DNA from: Pelargonium x hortorum
Taxonomy: Eukaryota; Streptophyta; Magnoliopsida; Geraniales; Geraniaceae
NCBI GenBank assembly: GCA_036897525.1
Contig: JAYMTJ010000009.1
Span: 62,001 to 126,000, forward strand
Reading direction: 5' to 3'
Length of the DNA stretch: 64,000 nt
Part shown: positions 1-11,825 of the stretch, piece after piece
Layout of the letters: each line of letters starts with the position of its first letter
Position numbering within the stretch: the first letter of the stretch is position 1
The notes under the pieces: generated by a model
Seen by the model: only the letters and a program-made list of their open reading frames with translations
What the model was told of the DNA's origin: nothing
The model's database searches: none
Made by a program: the position numbers and the translations under genes

Positions 1-1304
1 GGTGGGGCTTACTTACCCATTTTTTTGACTCCTTGTAAAATACATTGTCGAGAGAAGAGGGACTTTATAAATATCTGGGTTGTGCTATTTGGAAACTTCG
101 CCCGGATTTTCCGCTAGGAGTCTTTTGGTCTGTAATTCTAATTCTAGGTGTCATAGGGTTATCCCCGGGTTAAAAGCTTACGGAAAGTGAAACATAATAA
201 AAAAGAAAGGAGAGGGAGCTTCTTGTCTTGCTGACTTACTCAACTCATGTACCCCCTAATACGGAATAATTTTTAATAAAAAAGGCTAAGCAAGCTAGAA
301 ATCTGGTATCCTCTTTTTTAGGAATTCGATTAAGAAGCCTGTAAGTAAAAAGGAAACACCTATTTCAGTTCCTGGGTATTTTCTTTATTAAGGGTTAGCT
401 CCTCCAGATCACAAAGAATTTATACCCTAGAGAAAATTTCGAAGGTAAATTGCCGGTGAATTGAGCTACTCAACTTTTTTTTTTGGCTTTTTAAGTCGTC
501 GGAAGAGACATAATGTTAGTAAGCAATAATTTTGAAGAGCTTTTTTACTGGATCGTCTAGAATTCCTATAAATAAGATCCCCTTCTAGCTAAGGCCTTTC
601 TAAATTAAAGTGTATTCATGTATATAATCCCTAATCCAATGACCTGTGGAACTCCTTAGAGTACTTTCGCGATCCTTAGTAAACACTTTAACCTGTTAAA
701 ATAATTTAGTAACTTAGTAACACTGAGCATTGAAAAGTAGGCTTTAAAATATACCCAAGAACTGTCTTAAGAGGATTTGAATGGCGAGTTTGCCCCCCTG
801 GTAGGCCTTTTGTAACAACAGCGTTTTCCTGTCTAATGCGTAGCTATTTGTTGTCATACCCCGTCGAGTTCTCCTATTGTGTTTAACGTACAACAAAACT
901 TTATCTTTTTTAACAGGGACAGGGACCCTAATAACTAAAAAAGACTTTGTAAAAGAGCCCGAATCAGTACCTGGACTCTGAAGAGCGGCTTCAAAAAACA
1001 AAAATGATATTGTATATGCGCGGAAGGTCCTTATTAATTTGAAATAAGGAAAAATTCCAACTAGTAGGAATCCACTCACTTTTCGACGAGATCCTATTCC
1101 GGCAGGTTTTATAGCCAGCCTAACAGAAATTGCTGTGGGAAAGCTCTACTAGTAACAAGAAGTCCTATTAAATTTGCTTAAGTTTTTACCGTTACCAAAT
1201 GGGCTCCTCCCACTAATATAAAATAGAAAGTAAATGCCTTTTTTTGATATGCAGGAGATCCCCGAATTAACAAACACTGCACTGTTTTGACTCTTGATTT
1301 CAAC

Positions 1305-1325
1305 CCTCTACTTATAGAGTAGAGG
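1305..1325. repeat. Small perfect hairpin
   Basis: CCTCTAC (1305-1311) and GTAGAGG (1319-1325) pair fully around a 7-base loop. No T-run follows directly, so nothing marks it as a terminator. It may be only a chance inverted repeat. Confidence 0.5.
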
Positions 1326-1904
1326 TATTAACCAGGAGCTATTCCATGGTAGGTCATATTTTTGGATATTCAAATCAAGTAAGGCGCGAAGCCCTCTTCC
1401 TAACAAGTAGTTTGAAACTTCTATTTCGTAGCTACCATCTACTATAATATATAAATTACTTATTAATTAAGGGAACCTTTTCTTTTATCAGCAAACCTTT
1501 CTAAAGAGCAATACATACGCTTTATAGAAAGAAATTTTAGTTCCTCAAAATGACATAGAAAGAATTGAGTCTATTTTATCTGATTTAACGAGATCCATTA
1601 CAATATAGAGTAAGGGGTTCTCTGAGTATGTCACCTAGGAATGCCTTTTTCACTAAATAGACCCCTTTTATTTTATTAAGAGAAAGAAAGAAGGCCACAA
1701 GACATTGTTGATTAATATTAAATAAGGTGGGTTTATCAAGATAAAATATTATAAAGTAATGCGTTTAATAACTACTACAAGGGCCCATCCAATCCTAGCG
1801 AAGCTAACTTTTTTTAATAATCAAAAAATACCTGACGAAGAAGAAAGTTTCCCTTTTTTACTTTAATTTACTAAACTGAAGGAATGAATACCCTGCGCTT
1901 GTTG

Positions 1905-1920
1905 TACTACTACTACTACT
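1905..1920 (+). repeat. (TAC)n simple repeat
   Basis: About five TAC units in a row. A second, longer tract of the same triplet lies at 13109-13151. Confidence 0.85.
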
Positions 1921-4900
1921 AAACTCATATCCTAAATTCTATACTATTTCTTTATATATACTCAGGGTTCCCATAAGCTCCTAATTAACTAGACTCTATA
2001 TCAGTGTATCTTAATCTTATTCTTCAGAGATAGACTTAACTAGATAGACCCAAAGGAACAGGCAACCCCTGATTTTATCTACTATACTTTAAAATTCTTA
2101 TAGCTCAAAAAGTATAAACCAGATTAAAAAGATTGATGAACCTGTTGTATGATCATTTCCTTAAAAACTCGAATCACTGTGCCAAAAGGACCTACTGCCA
2201 AGATTTTCTTATGTTTATACGTCCTCCGAAGTAGGAATTTACCCACCAATATCGATTGAAGACTGGTTTTGATACTACGTTATGGCCTTATAGTGCCGGG
2301 CTCACCCTGTAAGTTAAACTCGAGGAGAACCTTAAAACGAACATATTATAATTGTACAGGCTGGCTGTTTTTTTTAGTAAAGAGATTCCAGAGTGACCCT
2401 ATGTAACCGGATATGAAAGAAATTTTCTATTATCGGGATAGCTATAGAAGAAGCTCAGCCTTTCCTTTCTAAATACTGGTTTGTGACTTAGTTAGTATAT
2501 AAGATAAGAGGTTGAAGAACATCCACAGTATAAAAGCCCGAAGGTTCTGGATCTAACACAAAAATTGGAGATCGACCGACGACTTTTTTCTCTCGTAAAT
2601 AACTCTTGATGTCTAAGTTAAAAAAAGGCATTACACAAAGTTTTAGAGTTACTTCTTGACGCTCCCTGTAATTGTATCTCCTACTAGTACTCTGACCTCA
2701 GTCTTAAATACCGAATTGTAGGTTTCTTTTCAAGTATAAGTGTCATCTGATTTGACTTCTTAAACCCCCTTATAAGTCATTTTTGTTATTGTGCTATAAT
2801 ATAAACGCCACAAATTTTGGAAGTGACTTGAGGATTTCTAGTTTTGATTCATTATAAAGCAATAAAGCAGGTACGGAGATTCTCACTCATAACACGGAAC
2901 TATTTTCATTTTCCTCTCTTCCCATGCATAAGCCGGGTTTTACAGCAACTTCTATTAACACAACCTTCGTCAATTACGAAACGCGGGTAGACATTCAATA
3001 ATATCCTTTGGGACTTGGGTTTCATTCCTATAGTTGTTAATCCTATCTGTTGTTTTCTGGAGCTACTTTATTACAAAACACTGCTGTTATTAATGGGCTA
3101 GTAAACTCCCTGTTAATTGGACTTGCCTTAGAGTTTCCTATAGCTGTACCTGAAATAAGTAATAAATAGTCTAGCCTATGTCCATTATAGATCTCTCAAC
3201 TAGAGATGACGCTACAACAAAGCAAAGAATTAATATTATATAGAGTGTATTCCTAAAGGTAAGGACTATAACTCTAAAAGCTACACTTGAAAGGATTACC
3301 CTTATGACAAGAAGAAGAACTAGCAACTGCGAAGGCATGCAAGATTGGCTACCAAAGAGCAAGCAAGTGGGGATTCCTAGAATCTATAAGAGAATCTGTT
3401 ATTTAGCAGCATCAGATAGTCAAGTAAGTACCTAATCTCTCAAATCTACTCTCGAAAAAAGAAAAACTTGCAAATAAGAAGGAAGACATCGGAATTCACC
3501 CTTTACAGGTACTGGAACCTTAAAGATTAGAACCTTTACCACCAATCCCAACAAAGAAGAGAATCTGGTTCAAGTTATGGAATACTAATTGTCAACAAGT
3601 CAACTTTACCCTTTAATTGACAACCTTTACCAGCTTACCGAATACAAAGACAAGTTAGGAATCTCTGTTTATGTTATCCTTTACCATCTATCCCTGTTAG
3701 ACTAGAAAACTAGAAGAGAGTTCTTTCCTAAACTAGAAATTCCTAGGACTTCTCCTATTATAGAGTTACCAGGTATCCAAAGGAAAGGTAAGAATCCACT
3801 CTCATCTCACTAAGAATGAAATCTATTCCTCGCAGCAAGAGCTTTAAGAACTCGGACCTAGCTTAATAGACACCGTCAGATAGAGCATCCTACCAAAGAG
3901 AGAAAGAGCTTGCTTAGGTTGAGGACATTGAATTACTGGTAAGTTAGAACTACTTTAGCTACAACAAACTAAAGAGATGCCTTGTTTATATAATACTTTA
4001 TCCTACTATTTGCTATATTCTTATTAAAAGGGGGCCCTCATCAACAGGAAACTAATTTGTATCTAGCGTAATCTCTTGTTTACAGGACAATTCCCGTAAA
4101 TGCCTTCTTTTAGTGAGTAGGTCCTGGAGAAGTATAATCAATCTGAAAAGTATAAAACTAGTGAGTTCTATATATAACACAAGGGTTTCATTTAAAAATT
4201 AGTAACTGCGTTTTCTTTCTTATCTCTGAAACTTAAAATCTAAAAAGGAAATCACTTAATATAGAATAGAGGGTCACACCATTGGACTACTAAGCTAAGG
4301 CACACAACTTTGTTATGCAACAAGGTTTTTTTAGCACTAGTCAGTATGAGTGAATGCTTCATACTTTTTTTATGCTATTTATTTATTTATTTTCAGGCCG
4401 GTAATAAGAAAGCTCCATTAGCCAATAAAAACACTTTTTTCCCATACATATTACGAGACCTCAAGGATTTCTAAACAAGGAGCCCTAATACTAATGAATT
4501 TCCTTAGCTTACACAGAGCTTTTTTTAATCTTTCTTAAACAAACGTATAAGACATGAGAGGTCTTTACATAGAATATCCGTATTGCCAGACAAAAATCTC
4601 TCTCTATTTTGTCAATCGGAGTCACCTAACAGAGTATAGCATAAATAAAAAAAAGAAACTTGAGCAGCTCATCAAACCAATTTATGTATAATTTTTTTTT
4701 TTTTGGATTCAACGGATGCCTTTCCGGGTCGAATTCCCACCTATTTTGAAAGACCTTAGGAGTCTTTTATGATCGCTATTTTAAGGAGGAAGTTTTCTTC
4801 GATAGAACATGTTAGAAAACTTAGACTTGACTTGGTTAGGTCATACTACCAGCTAAAGCAAATTGCTTGTTATAAAAATCCCAACCAGGACCCCTTTAAT

Positions 4901-5020
4901 TAGATAGGAAAGGCTTAAGCGAGTTAGTAGAATGTATAACCAAGTAAAAAGTTAAGGTTAATGTCTTTCGAGCAGGAAACCCTCTTATACCCCCCTTTAC
5001 TTTAGACCTCTCCTTTTCAG

Positions 5021-5046
5021 ATTATATTATAATTATAATTATAATA
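5021..5046. repeat. AT-rich simple tract (ATT/ATAATT)
   Basis: A low-complexity stretch made of repeated ATTATA and ATTATAA words. It is probably replication slippage in AT-rich spacer. Confidence 0.7.
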
Positions 5047-5894
5047 CCTGTCTTTCTTTTTTTAAATTAGGATTTGCAATGTTTCGAGTCAAGTTTCTTA
5101 GCTGTTATTGTAAAAATACACAAAATTGAAGTTTCCTTAGAGGGATATCTTCTGCCTGTCTCGTAGAATAGGGACCCTTGACGTAAGTAAGAAGAGCACA
5201 AACATATGGAAACTCTTGTTCTTTAGCCTTGAAAGATAAGAGCTCACAACTATAAAACTACAAATTTGTACCGATTAGAAGCCGCCCATTTTTTCCTTTC
5301 TAAAACTGACCAACCGATTTTCTATATACAAATAAAGTAAAACAGCAAAAATGTATACTCTCGAAGAGACTTTTCAAGCGCCCCCTTTCCAGTTCCGTAA
5401 CAGATTTTCCTTGATGTCTCATTAAAAAATCAGGGTAACTCGAATCCTTTCTAAATGGAGTTCCGCTACATTAGAATGGGTTTCTTTTTACTCAGTTGTT
5501 GTAGCGACACTTCTATGTTTATGTGGTAATAAACCCAAGGGGATCCCTGGTAGATTTTATACATAAGCATATGTTAGTTACCCTTTTCCTTTTTTAAGTG
5601 AATCCCTAATTCTCTTATCTTCCATATCTACAAGTATAACTACCTCCATTTCTTCCTAACAAGTAAGACTAAGTATGAAAAAAGAAATGCTGGTTATACC
5701 AAAAAAAACTAAGTAAAACAGAACAATAAGGACTAAATACTACTCTGTTTAAGGGATATGCGGTCCCCTTTATTAAATATTTAAGTTAAGGTCATTTTTT
5801 TTATACCTTTTGCTACTGCTGTTAAATATCTTAATGACCTAATTCTGACTGAGTCAATTCTGAGAGATTCCCGCTAAATTTGGAAATTCCTAGT

Positions 5895-5964
5895 AAGGCT
5901 CGGTACGGCTCGAACCTACTAACCACAAAGGGCGCTACATTTTGACCGATTAAACTGCGAGCAC
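5895..5964 (-). pseudogene. Degenerate tRNA-His(GUG)-like sequence
   Basis: Read on the minus strand, GTGCTCG (5958-5964) and CGAGCCT (5896-5902) pair at 6 of 7 positions as an acceptor stem. A 4-bp D stem follows, then TTTGTGG carrying a GTG anticodon. A T arm with loop TTCGAGC has 4 of 5 pairs, failing by a G-G clash. The anticodon arm is 3-4 bases too short: only a TAGC/GTTA pairing is possible, around a 10-base loop. Acceptor and T-arm pairing make a real tRNA origin likely; the broken anticodon arm argues against a working tRNA. The histidine identity rests on the anticodon alone. Confidence 0.5.
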
Positions 5965-6246
5965 TTTTTGTGCTTGCAACTGAATAGGTATATTAATTAC
6001 TACTATAATCTAGATTTTTTGTAAAGCAAAATTTTAGAATTTCCTATATACATTATACATTCCTGCTTGTGGACTTGTCTTTTAAAAAACCTATTATCTA
6101 TAAAATAAAGACTTTAAAACCTTGTTTGCCCAGCTGGGGAATTCTTTATTTTTCCGCTTAACCCTTTCTTTTTTCTTTTTGCTGTTGTGGGGTATGTACT
6201 TAAATTATACGAAATTTAATATGTGTTAGTCCTAAAGACTTATCAC

Positions 6247-6324
6247 TTTTATATAACTCGCAAGTGTGGGTTGGGTAAAATTTAGACTCACGTGGTATGC
6301 GGGGGTTCAAGTCCTGCTATAGAA
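6247..6324 (+). tRNA. tRNA-Lys-like cloverleaf with enlarged loops
   Basis: This is the best-folded of the tRNA-like loci. Acceptor: TTTTATA (6247-6253) with TATAGAA (6318-6324), 7 of 7 with one G-T. D stem: ACTC (6256-6259) with GGGT (6268-6271). Anticodon stem: TGGGT (6272-6276) with ACTCA (6286-6290). T stem: GCGGG (6299-6303) with CCTGC (6313-6317). The anticodon and T loops are 9 bases instead of 7, and the T loop carries two extra G. The 3' part, GTTCAAGTCCTGCTATA, matches the plant mitochondrial tRNA-Lys(UUU) end as I recall it, and the loop contains ATTTA. The enlarged loops suggest a relic, but four pairing stems leave open an unusual functional tRNA. Confidence 0.45.
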
Positions 6325-9300
6325 ATTAAAGGAGTCATTTTAAGCAAATGAAAGAATTTTGACTAGAATTCAATAGGAGGGACAAGGCAAGCAAGAGCCA
6401 TATAATAGTAATATAAAATCGTAAGATTCTCAAAAGTCAAATCTCTATGTGTCATACATAATGAAAGCTTTGCGAAACTCCAAAGTCAACTAACCTTAAA
6501 AAAGTAGCTTCTGCGAAGGTAATAGTTCTATTAAATAGAGTCAAATCTAATCTATATCCCAGTTATCTATATCTCTACTCTATATAAATTAAATAAGCAA
6601 TAAAAATTCTTTTCATTTCCAAGATATTTCTTATACTTTCCAAAATTTGGTAAAATGGCAAACAGCAGTCCAACACACTAAATATTATTTCAATTTCTCC
6701 CATTTTATATAGAATTTTCTTAGGAAGCTCTACTACTCTACTCGGTAAATTGAATTTCATAGTATAAGCTCCTCTACAAGATATGAGTAAATTCCTGTAA
6801 AATTAGAGTACTTTACTTAACTAAGCGGCGCTTAAATATACTAACTAAAAGAAGAGTAGCAAAAAGCTCTTATAGTTTAGTTTATATGAAATGATAAAAA
6901 GAAACTGCGGTTAAAACAAAGACAAAGCAAAAATTATATAGATAAAAACGCACGAAAGTCTCGAAAAAAGTAACCCAATAGCAGGCTTTATAAAGCATTT
7001 ATTTAAACAGGCAGGCATATGACAGGTTTTTGGATTAATGTCTTGATAGATATGGACTTTACTTACTTAAAATTCCCCTGATTTTTTTAGTCAGTAACTT
7101 TTCGTGCCCCTTAATTCTGTAAAGTAAGAGCTTGATTCTTTTTGTATGGGTTGGACTTCCCTTGACTCTTGTAAAATGAGTTCGAACGTGTTTCTTAGCA
7201 TATAGGTAATCTTGCTTTTACAAAGTTTATGTCTTCGGAATTTCGGTATAAAAAAAAAGGTTTAACGAAAAAATTTAGAAAAATGCCATTATAAAGAGCA
7301 CAAGACAAAAACTCTTTTTGACTTCCGATGGGTTATTGCTTCACTTAACTTAGAAGTCCAGCGCAGAGTTAAGCTTAGGGCTCGCTGTGTATTAATTCCT
7401 ATATTAATATTAATGCAGGATAAATGTAAACTTTATGTCCTGGAAAAGACACCTTTTTTTAGTAAATAAAAGACGCTGACTTTACCCCTAATTTAAAGAA
7501 TAGAACGGGTTTTCTTGGGGTTCTTGAAATTCTTGTTTAACTAATTTATGAGATGCTACAGGATTAGAGTCCAGGGCACTCCTTTTGAAGCACTTACAGG
7601 ACCTCTCTTTGCTTTGACTGAGAGAACTCTCCAAAGAGGGGGTTGCTTATTTATTGGATAGCTTGTATCAGGAAACAAATAAAAGTAAAGTTCCCTCTCT
7701 ACTTTCTTGCAGGAAAGCGGGTAACCCTTCATCATATGGAATTGCTTTAGTATAATGAGGTCTCTTGCCGCAGTACTCAGTACACCCTGGTCCTAAAACT
7801 AGCCCTCACTATTGTCATTTGATTAAAATTGAAAGGTTTATTTGGTAATAAATAGAAAGCTATGCCAAGTTTTTTTGTACCACTACTATCTAGGTTCCAT
7901 TCCCTTTACAATGAGAGATTTCAAACCCTCTACGACTCCCATTTAACAAGTCTAGCTCATAAAACTTATACTTTCTAACTCCTTCTATCTAAGCACTTCT
8001 TTAGTTAAAGGCTTTGACTTATTGGGTAAGGTATAGTCCTGGTTTTTTCTGTTTCCTCTAAATCCTTTTTTAGATTTTTCACCAACACGGGGCGCTGTAA
8101 TTTCTATTTCTCAAAACCACTGAAAATGGATCTAATATCAGTAAAGCTTAATGTTATTTTTATAAATAAAGGTGTTTTTTGCGTCAGACAACTTCTTCCC
8201 AGAAAGACTTCAAAAAAGCTGTAATAGCCGGCAGCCTGAGGTTTAATGCAGTTTTGAGTTTTGCTCTCTTATAAATCAAACATGAAAGGGTAATTCGAAC
8301 AAGGACATCTTAGTCATAGGGATTCTCTCCCTCGAGTAACTTTTCTATTTATAGAGTATATGTATATAAATCTTTCACGACCTATAGTATTGCTTGTGGA
8401 TTTACGCCTAACTCGCTACGTAACTATGCGGGAGTGCCTCGGGATTGGTCAAATAAGTTTCTGGAAGTATAGTTTACTGTTTTTTTCATCTGATTTTTAG
8501 TATTGGAAATCAATCATACAAAAAAAAGTAAGTTGTACAAGATAAAAAGAATGTTATGAGCAGAGATTCGGAGCAAACACTTTAAGTTCAGGACATAGGA
8601 GTTCTTATACCTTTAGTTACCAGGATTATTACTACCTCTGACTTCTGGGAGTACCTTGTAAAAGCAGAAACCTAGAGGAAGTCCTATATAAATACTAGAC
8701 CCTTTCATTTCTAATAGGTTTCAGAAATAAGACTCGCTTAGCAATAGCGATCGAAGAGGGAACCCCGATAAGGCATAGAAATTTTTGAAGTTATTCTCCA
8801 GTAAGTTAAGTTATAGGTATGAGTTCGAACAGGGATACTTTGACTTATCCAGAGATTGAAAATTTAGAGTCTAAAAAAAAAAGATAGCGCAAAAGTATGT
8901 CTTAAAACGCACAAAATAAGAATAAAATAAAAACATCGAGCCTACCAAACTACCGTTAAAACGCATTTAAATGCCCGACCCGAAGGTTCTGTACCTCACC
9001 TTGAATGAATTGAAGATTCTTAACTGCACTAAGGACAAACTTAGCCAAGAAGGGCCGAGGAGTTAATATATTTACCGGAGATTCTAAAAAAAAGTATAAC
9101 ATTAACTAACCCTTTAACAAGAAATGCTACTCCAACATTTCTATAGGCGCCCTTTTTCAATTAGTTAGAAGCAGTCCTTTTTTTGACTACCTTTTTAAAA
9201 TTACACTTTCCATGATATACTCCGTAAGCTACTCTGAAATTTCTACCCCTTCCTTTATATAGAAAGTTTCTTGCAGTTTGACTTTATCGTGTTTGGCATT

Positions 9301-9491
9301 ATTTTCCAGTTTTAGTTTATACTAAATAAGAGAACGCTTAAGCGCCTGGTTGTAGAGCTTACTTCGAAAGTAATAAGGTTACGATATTAGATAACCGTAA
9401 AAGAGTCATCTTTAATATTTAAGTGTGTACATTTAATAAACTCGAGTATTCACCCTACATAGAATAGACCCTTGAGCCCTTAACAAGTTTA

Positions 9492-9499
9492 GGAATTCC
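9492..9499. repeat. GGAATTCC palindrome
   Basis: This is one of ten exact GGAATTCC copies; the others start at 9868, 10462, 17872, 19324, 22901, 42075, 43405, 44955 and 57439. Six of the ten extend to AGGAATTCCT, while the wider flanks differ, so they are not copies of one longer repeat. Confidence 0.8.
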
Positions 9500-9550
9500 T
9501 TAAAGTTATTTACATTTTACCTATTCTGGATACTACTAAAATACTAACGC

Positions 9551-9578
9551 AAGCATGACATCAAGAAAGCGGCTCCCC
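9551..9578 (+). repeat. Dispersed repeat, copy 1 (partner 56772-56799)
   Basis: The 28 bases starting AAGCATGACAT match 56772-56799 at 25 positions in the same orientation. Both copies lie in the C/A-rich texture patches, which suggests those patches share ancestry. Confidence 0.75.
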
Positions 9579-11753
9579 GAAAGGCTGCCAACCTTACTTC
9601 CTTTAACTCCTTTACTGAAAAGAAATCTTTCTATTCCAAAGCCCTTGAACACTAAAAGCAAATAGCCCCACTTTAACAACTTCAACTTTATAAACCTCAG
9701 GAATCCAGGAAATCTTATATAATATTACACCTTTTCCGTAAAGACTTCCAATATCGCCTCTTAAACGGAAGGAAATTTCCGAAATAAAGTAAAGGTTTCA
9801 ATTTTAGAAAGAAGTTAGCTTAGTTTAGTTAGGTAGAAGGCAAGCTTGTTTTCTTACCAGTTTTAAAGGAATTCCTTTCTTCAGCTGCAGATCTCAACTA
9901 GATTAAGTACTATAGTACACATAACTCTTGACTAAGTCTATACTTGTATATAGGAGGCTGAATACTTACGTATAAACTATGATAGAACTATCTCCCCTCG
10001 ACTTTTTTTTACTCTTAGACACTAAACCGCAACTCTACTTTTTCGACTCTATAGATTATGAAATAGAAATATGTTTTGACTCTATATGACGGCTTTGAAA
10101 GCGAGGACTCTTGTAGATTTGTATAATTACTAAGAAAATTCCTGTAATATTAGGACAAACGGAGACCTTTACTTTAAAAAGGAGCTTCGTAGGATTTCTT
10201 CTCTGTAATGAGTACATAGGAATAGAATATTAAGTAGGATAAAGAAAGTATCTTATTGCGTAAATCTTTAGGTTATAACCCGATTATATGGACATAACCA
10301 GGGCACTTATAAGCGAGACATTTTTACGTATTCTGGGTTTTCAATTCCAGGATTTTAGAGATCTGATAAGTCAAGTGAGAATCTGTTTTTCTAGTCTGTA
10401 AGTTGCTCTCCCTAGTATATCCTGTATGAAAGGTGCTCCTTAGTATATAGGTTGGATATTAGGAATTCCTAAGCGTCCTAAGCGTATATAAGTTTTTTCC
10501 TTTGATAAGGGGTACCCACAAATATGTCGTAGGGAATCTCTTTGTTTCTGAACTTCATGCCGACTTAGAATGTAAATGAGATTGTCTACACAGGACTAAA
10601 AAACTAGAACTTGTTTCGATACTAACTAGGATTCTTTTACTACTTATGCTTACTTTTGGTCAAAGAGGAAGATCCGGATTTGACATATCCGGGTAGCTAG
10701 ATTGCTTGCCAAGAAGCTGGATACCCTAGAAATCCATAGTCAAACTAAACAGGAAAATAGTACAGTACAGAGTCAAACTTATTGGAGATTCTATTCGGAA
10801 GTCAATTCCGAAGTGTAAAAGTTCGTTTCTTTCTCGTTTATCCAAAGAAAGAATAACAGAAAGGGGGAGGGGTTTAACAGTTTTTGGCAACTGTGGAGTT
10901 TTCTTCTTTAGTATCCTGCTTTTTTCCATCTCACTAATTATAGATTTCCAGGGAGATATAGACGTACAAAAGGAGCTACTAAGCACACATAATGGGATAC
11001 TTAAATAAAGCCCGCCCTACTTATTCTCTATATAAATTGAACTTTATTCGAAGGCAATTCAATCCAGAATTGCACTAAAATTGAAATCTGGAATAACAAG
11101 ATCTAAAACATCACCACTAATCTTGTTCTACCCGCAGTTTTCTAAGGAATATACTCCTAAAAACTCGACGACCCCAAAGTTTACAGCATTTACAGGAGAG
11201 GCATTTGTTGTGCCCTTAAGTTCTATACGACCCATCAATACAGTCCGCGAAAAGTACTATTTACATACCCCCAGGAAGCTAGAAAAAGGAATCTATATAA
11301 AATAAAACATACTTTATATGGTATATAAAGTATTAAGGGCTCTTGATCGCACAAAAGGACCCCTTTTAGTTAGGGCGCTGATTGCGGATATGTCATAAAG
11401 AATAATTTGTTGGTTGTGGAAGCATGATGCTGTTTTTTTTAGGTATAAAATTTCTGCCTAGTAGGGATCCCTTTATTAGTCCGAAATGCCTTTTACTAAG
11501 TAATAAATTCGTAAAGACTCGATCTAAAATAAAAAGAGATGGGTTTGTAAATATAGTTAGGAGAACCTAATGCTGAGTTATTTAACTAAAGTCTTAGAGC
11601 CAAGAAATTTTATTGTATATTTTGCATTTTACATAATGAGCATTATTAATGAAGGTTTTTTTAATCACTTATATAAAAATAGGTTTAGCTCATCTTTCAT
11701 ACTCTCTTATCTTTTCCAATGTAGTTTAGTAGTAAAAAACTAAGTATTGACAG

Positions 11754-11820
11754 TGGAGTATTTTGAAGTGGTAAAGCACCCGTGCATGGAATTAACATGC
11801 TAAAGGTTCAAATCGAGATG
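11754..11820 (+). pseudogene. Degenerate tRNA-Gln-like sequence
   Basis: It begins TGGAGTA (11754-11760) and continues AAGTGGTAAAGCA. After the anticodon region it reads CATGCTAAAGGTTCAAATC (11795-11813). This order and wording resemble the plant mitochondrial tRNA-Gln(UUG), which I recall as starting TGGAGTATAGCC and carrying CATGCAAAGGTTCGAATCC. A 5-bp hairpin GCATG/CATGC stands where the anticodon arm should be, but its loop GAATTAA has no TTG. The acceptor 3' strand is lost: CGAGATGGG does not pair with the 5' end. T-stem pairing is also gone. I read it as a diverged copy. Confidence 0.5.
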
Positions 11821-11825
11821 GGTAA

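Larger units (their letters stand above)
1..5895. other. Gene-free AT-rich spacer
   Basis: I see no supportable gene here. The largest frame (744-1079, minus, 111 codons) has no recognisable motif and is no longer than chance allows. The stretch holds short GG...CC palindromes (for example 5540-5547, GGGATCCC), a TAC tract at 1905-1920, a hairpin at 1305-1325, an ATT-rich tract at 5021-5046 and a run of 13 T at 4692-4704. From about 3170 to 4000 the texture changes to a more C- and A-rich DNA that shares words with 56-57 kb. A possible T-arm remnant lies near 4724-4740, but it is too weak to annotate on its own. Confidence 0.6.
6325..11750. other. Gene-free AT-rich spacer
   Basis: No coding sequence is supported; frames at 6575-6760 and 10726-10986 are unremarkable. 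Exact GGAATTCC palindromes occur at 9492, 9868 and 10462, GGGTACCC at 10510 and GGGATCCC at 11464. From about 9530 to 9800 lies a patch richer in C and A; its segment 9551-9578 recurs near 56772. Confidence 0.6.

Noticed and set aside
744-1079. 111-codon minus-strand frame, the longest in the window
   Set aside because: Its length fits chance, it has no domain or motif I recognise, and there is no gene context.
4720-4740. CCGGGTCGAATTCCC as a tRNA T arm
   Set aside because: Loop length is wrong and nothing upstream completes a tRNA.
8280-8340. AATTCGAAC on the plus strand as a tRNA T loop on the minus strand
   Set aside because: Stem does not pair and the anticodon arm cannot be placed.
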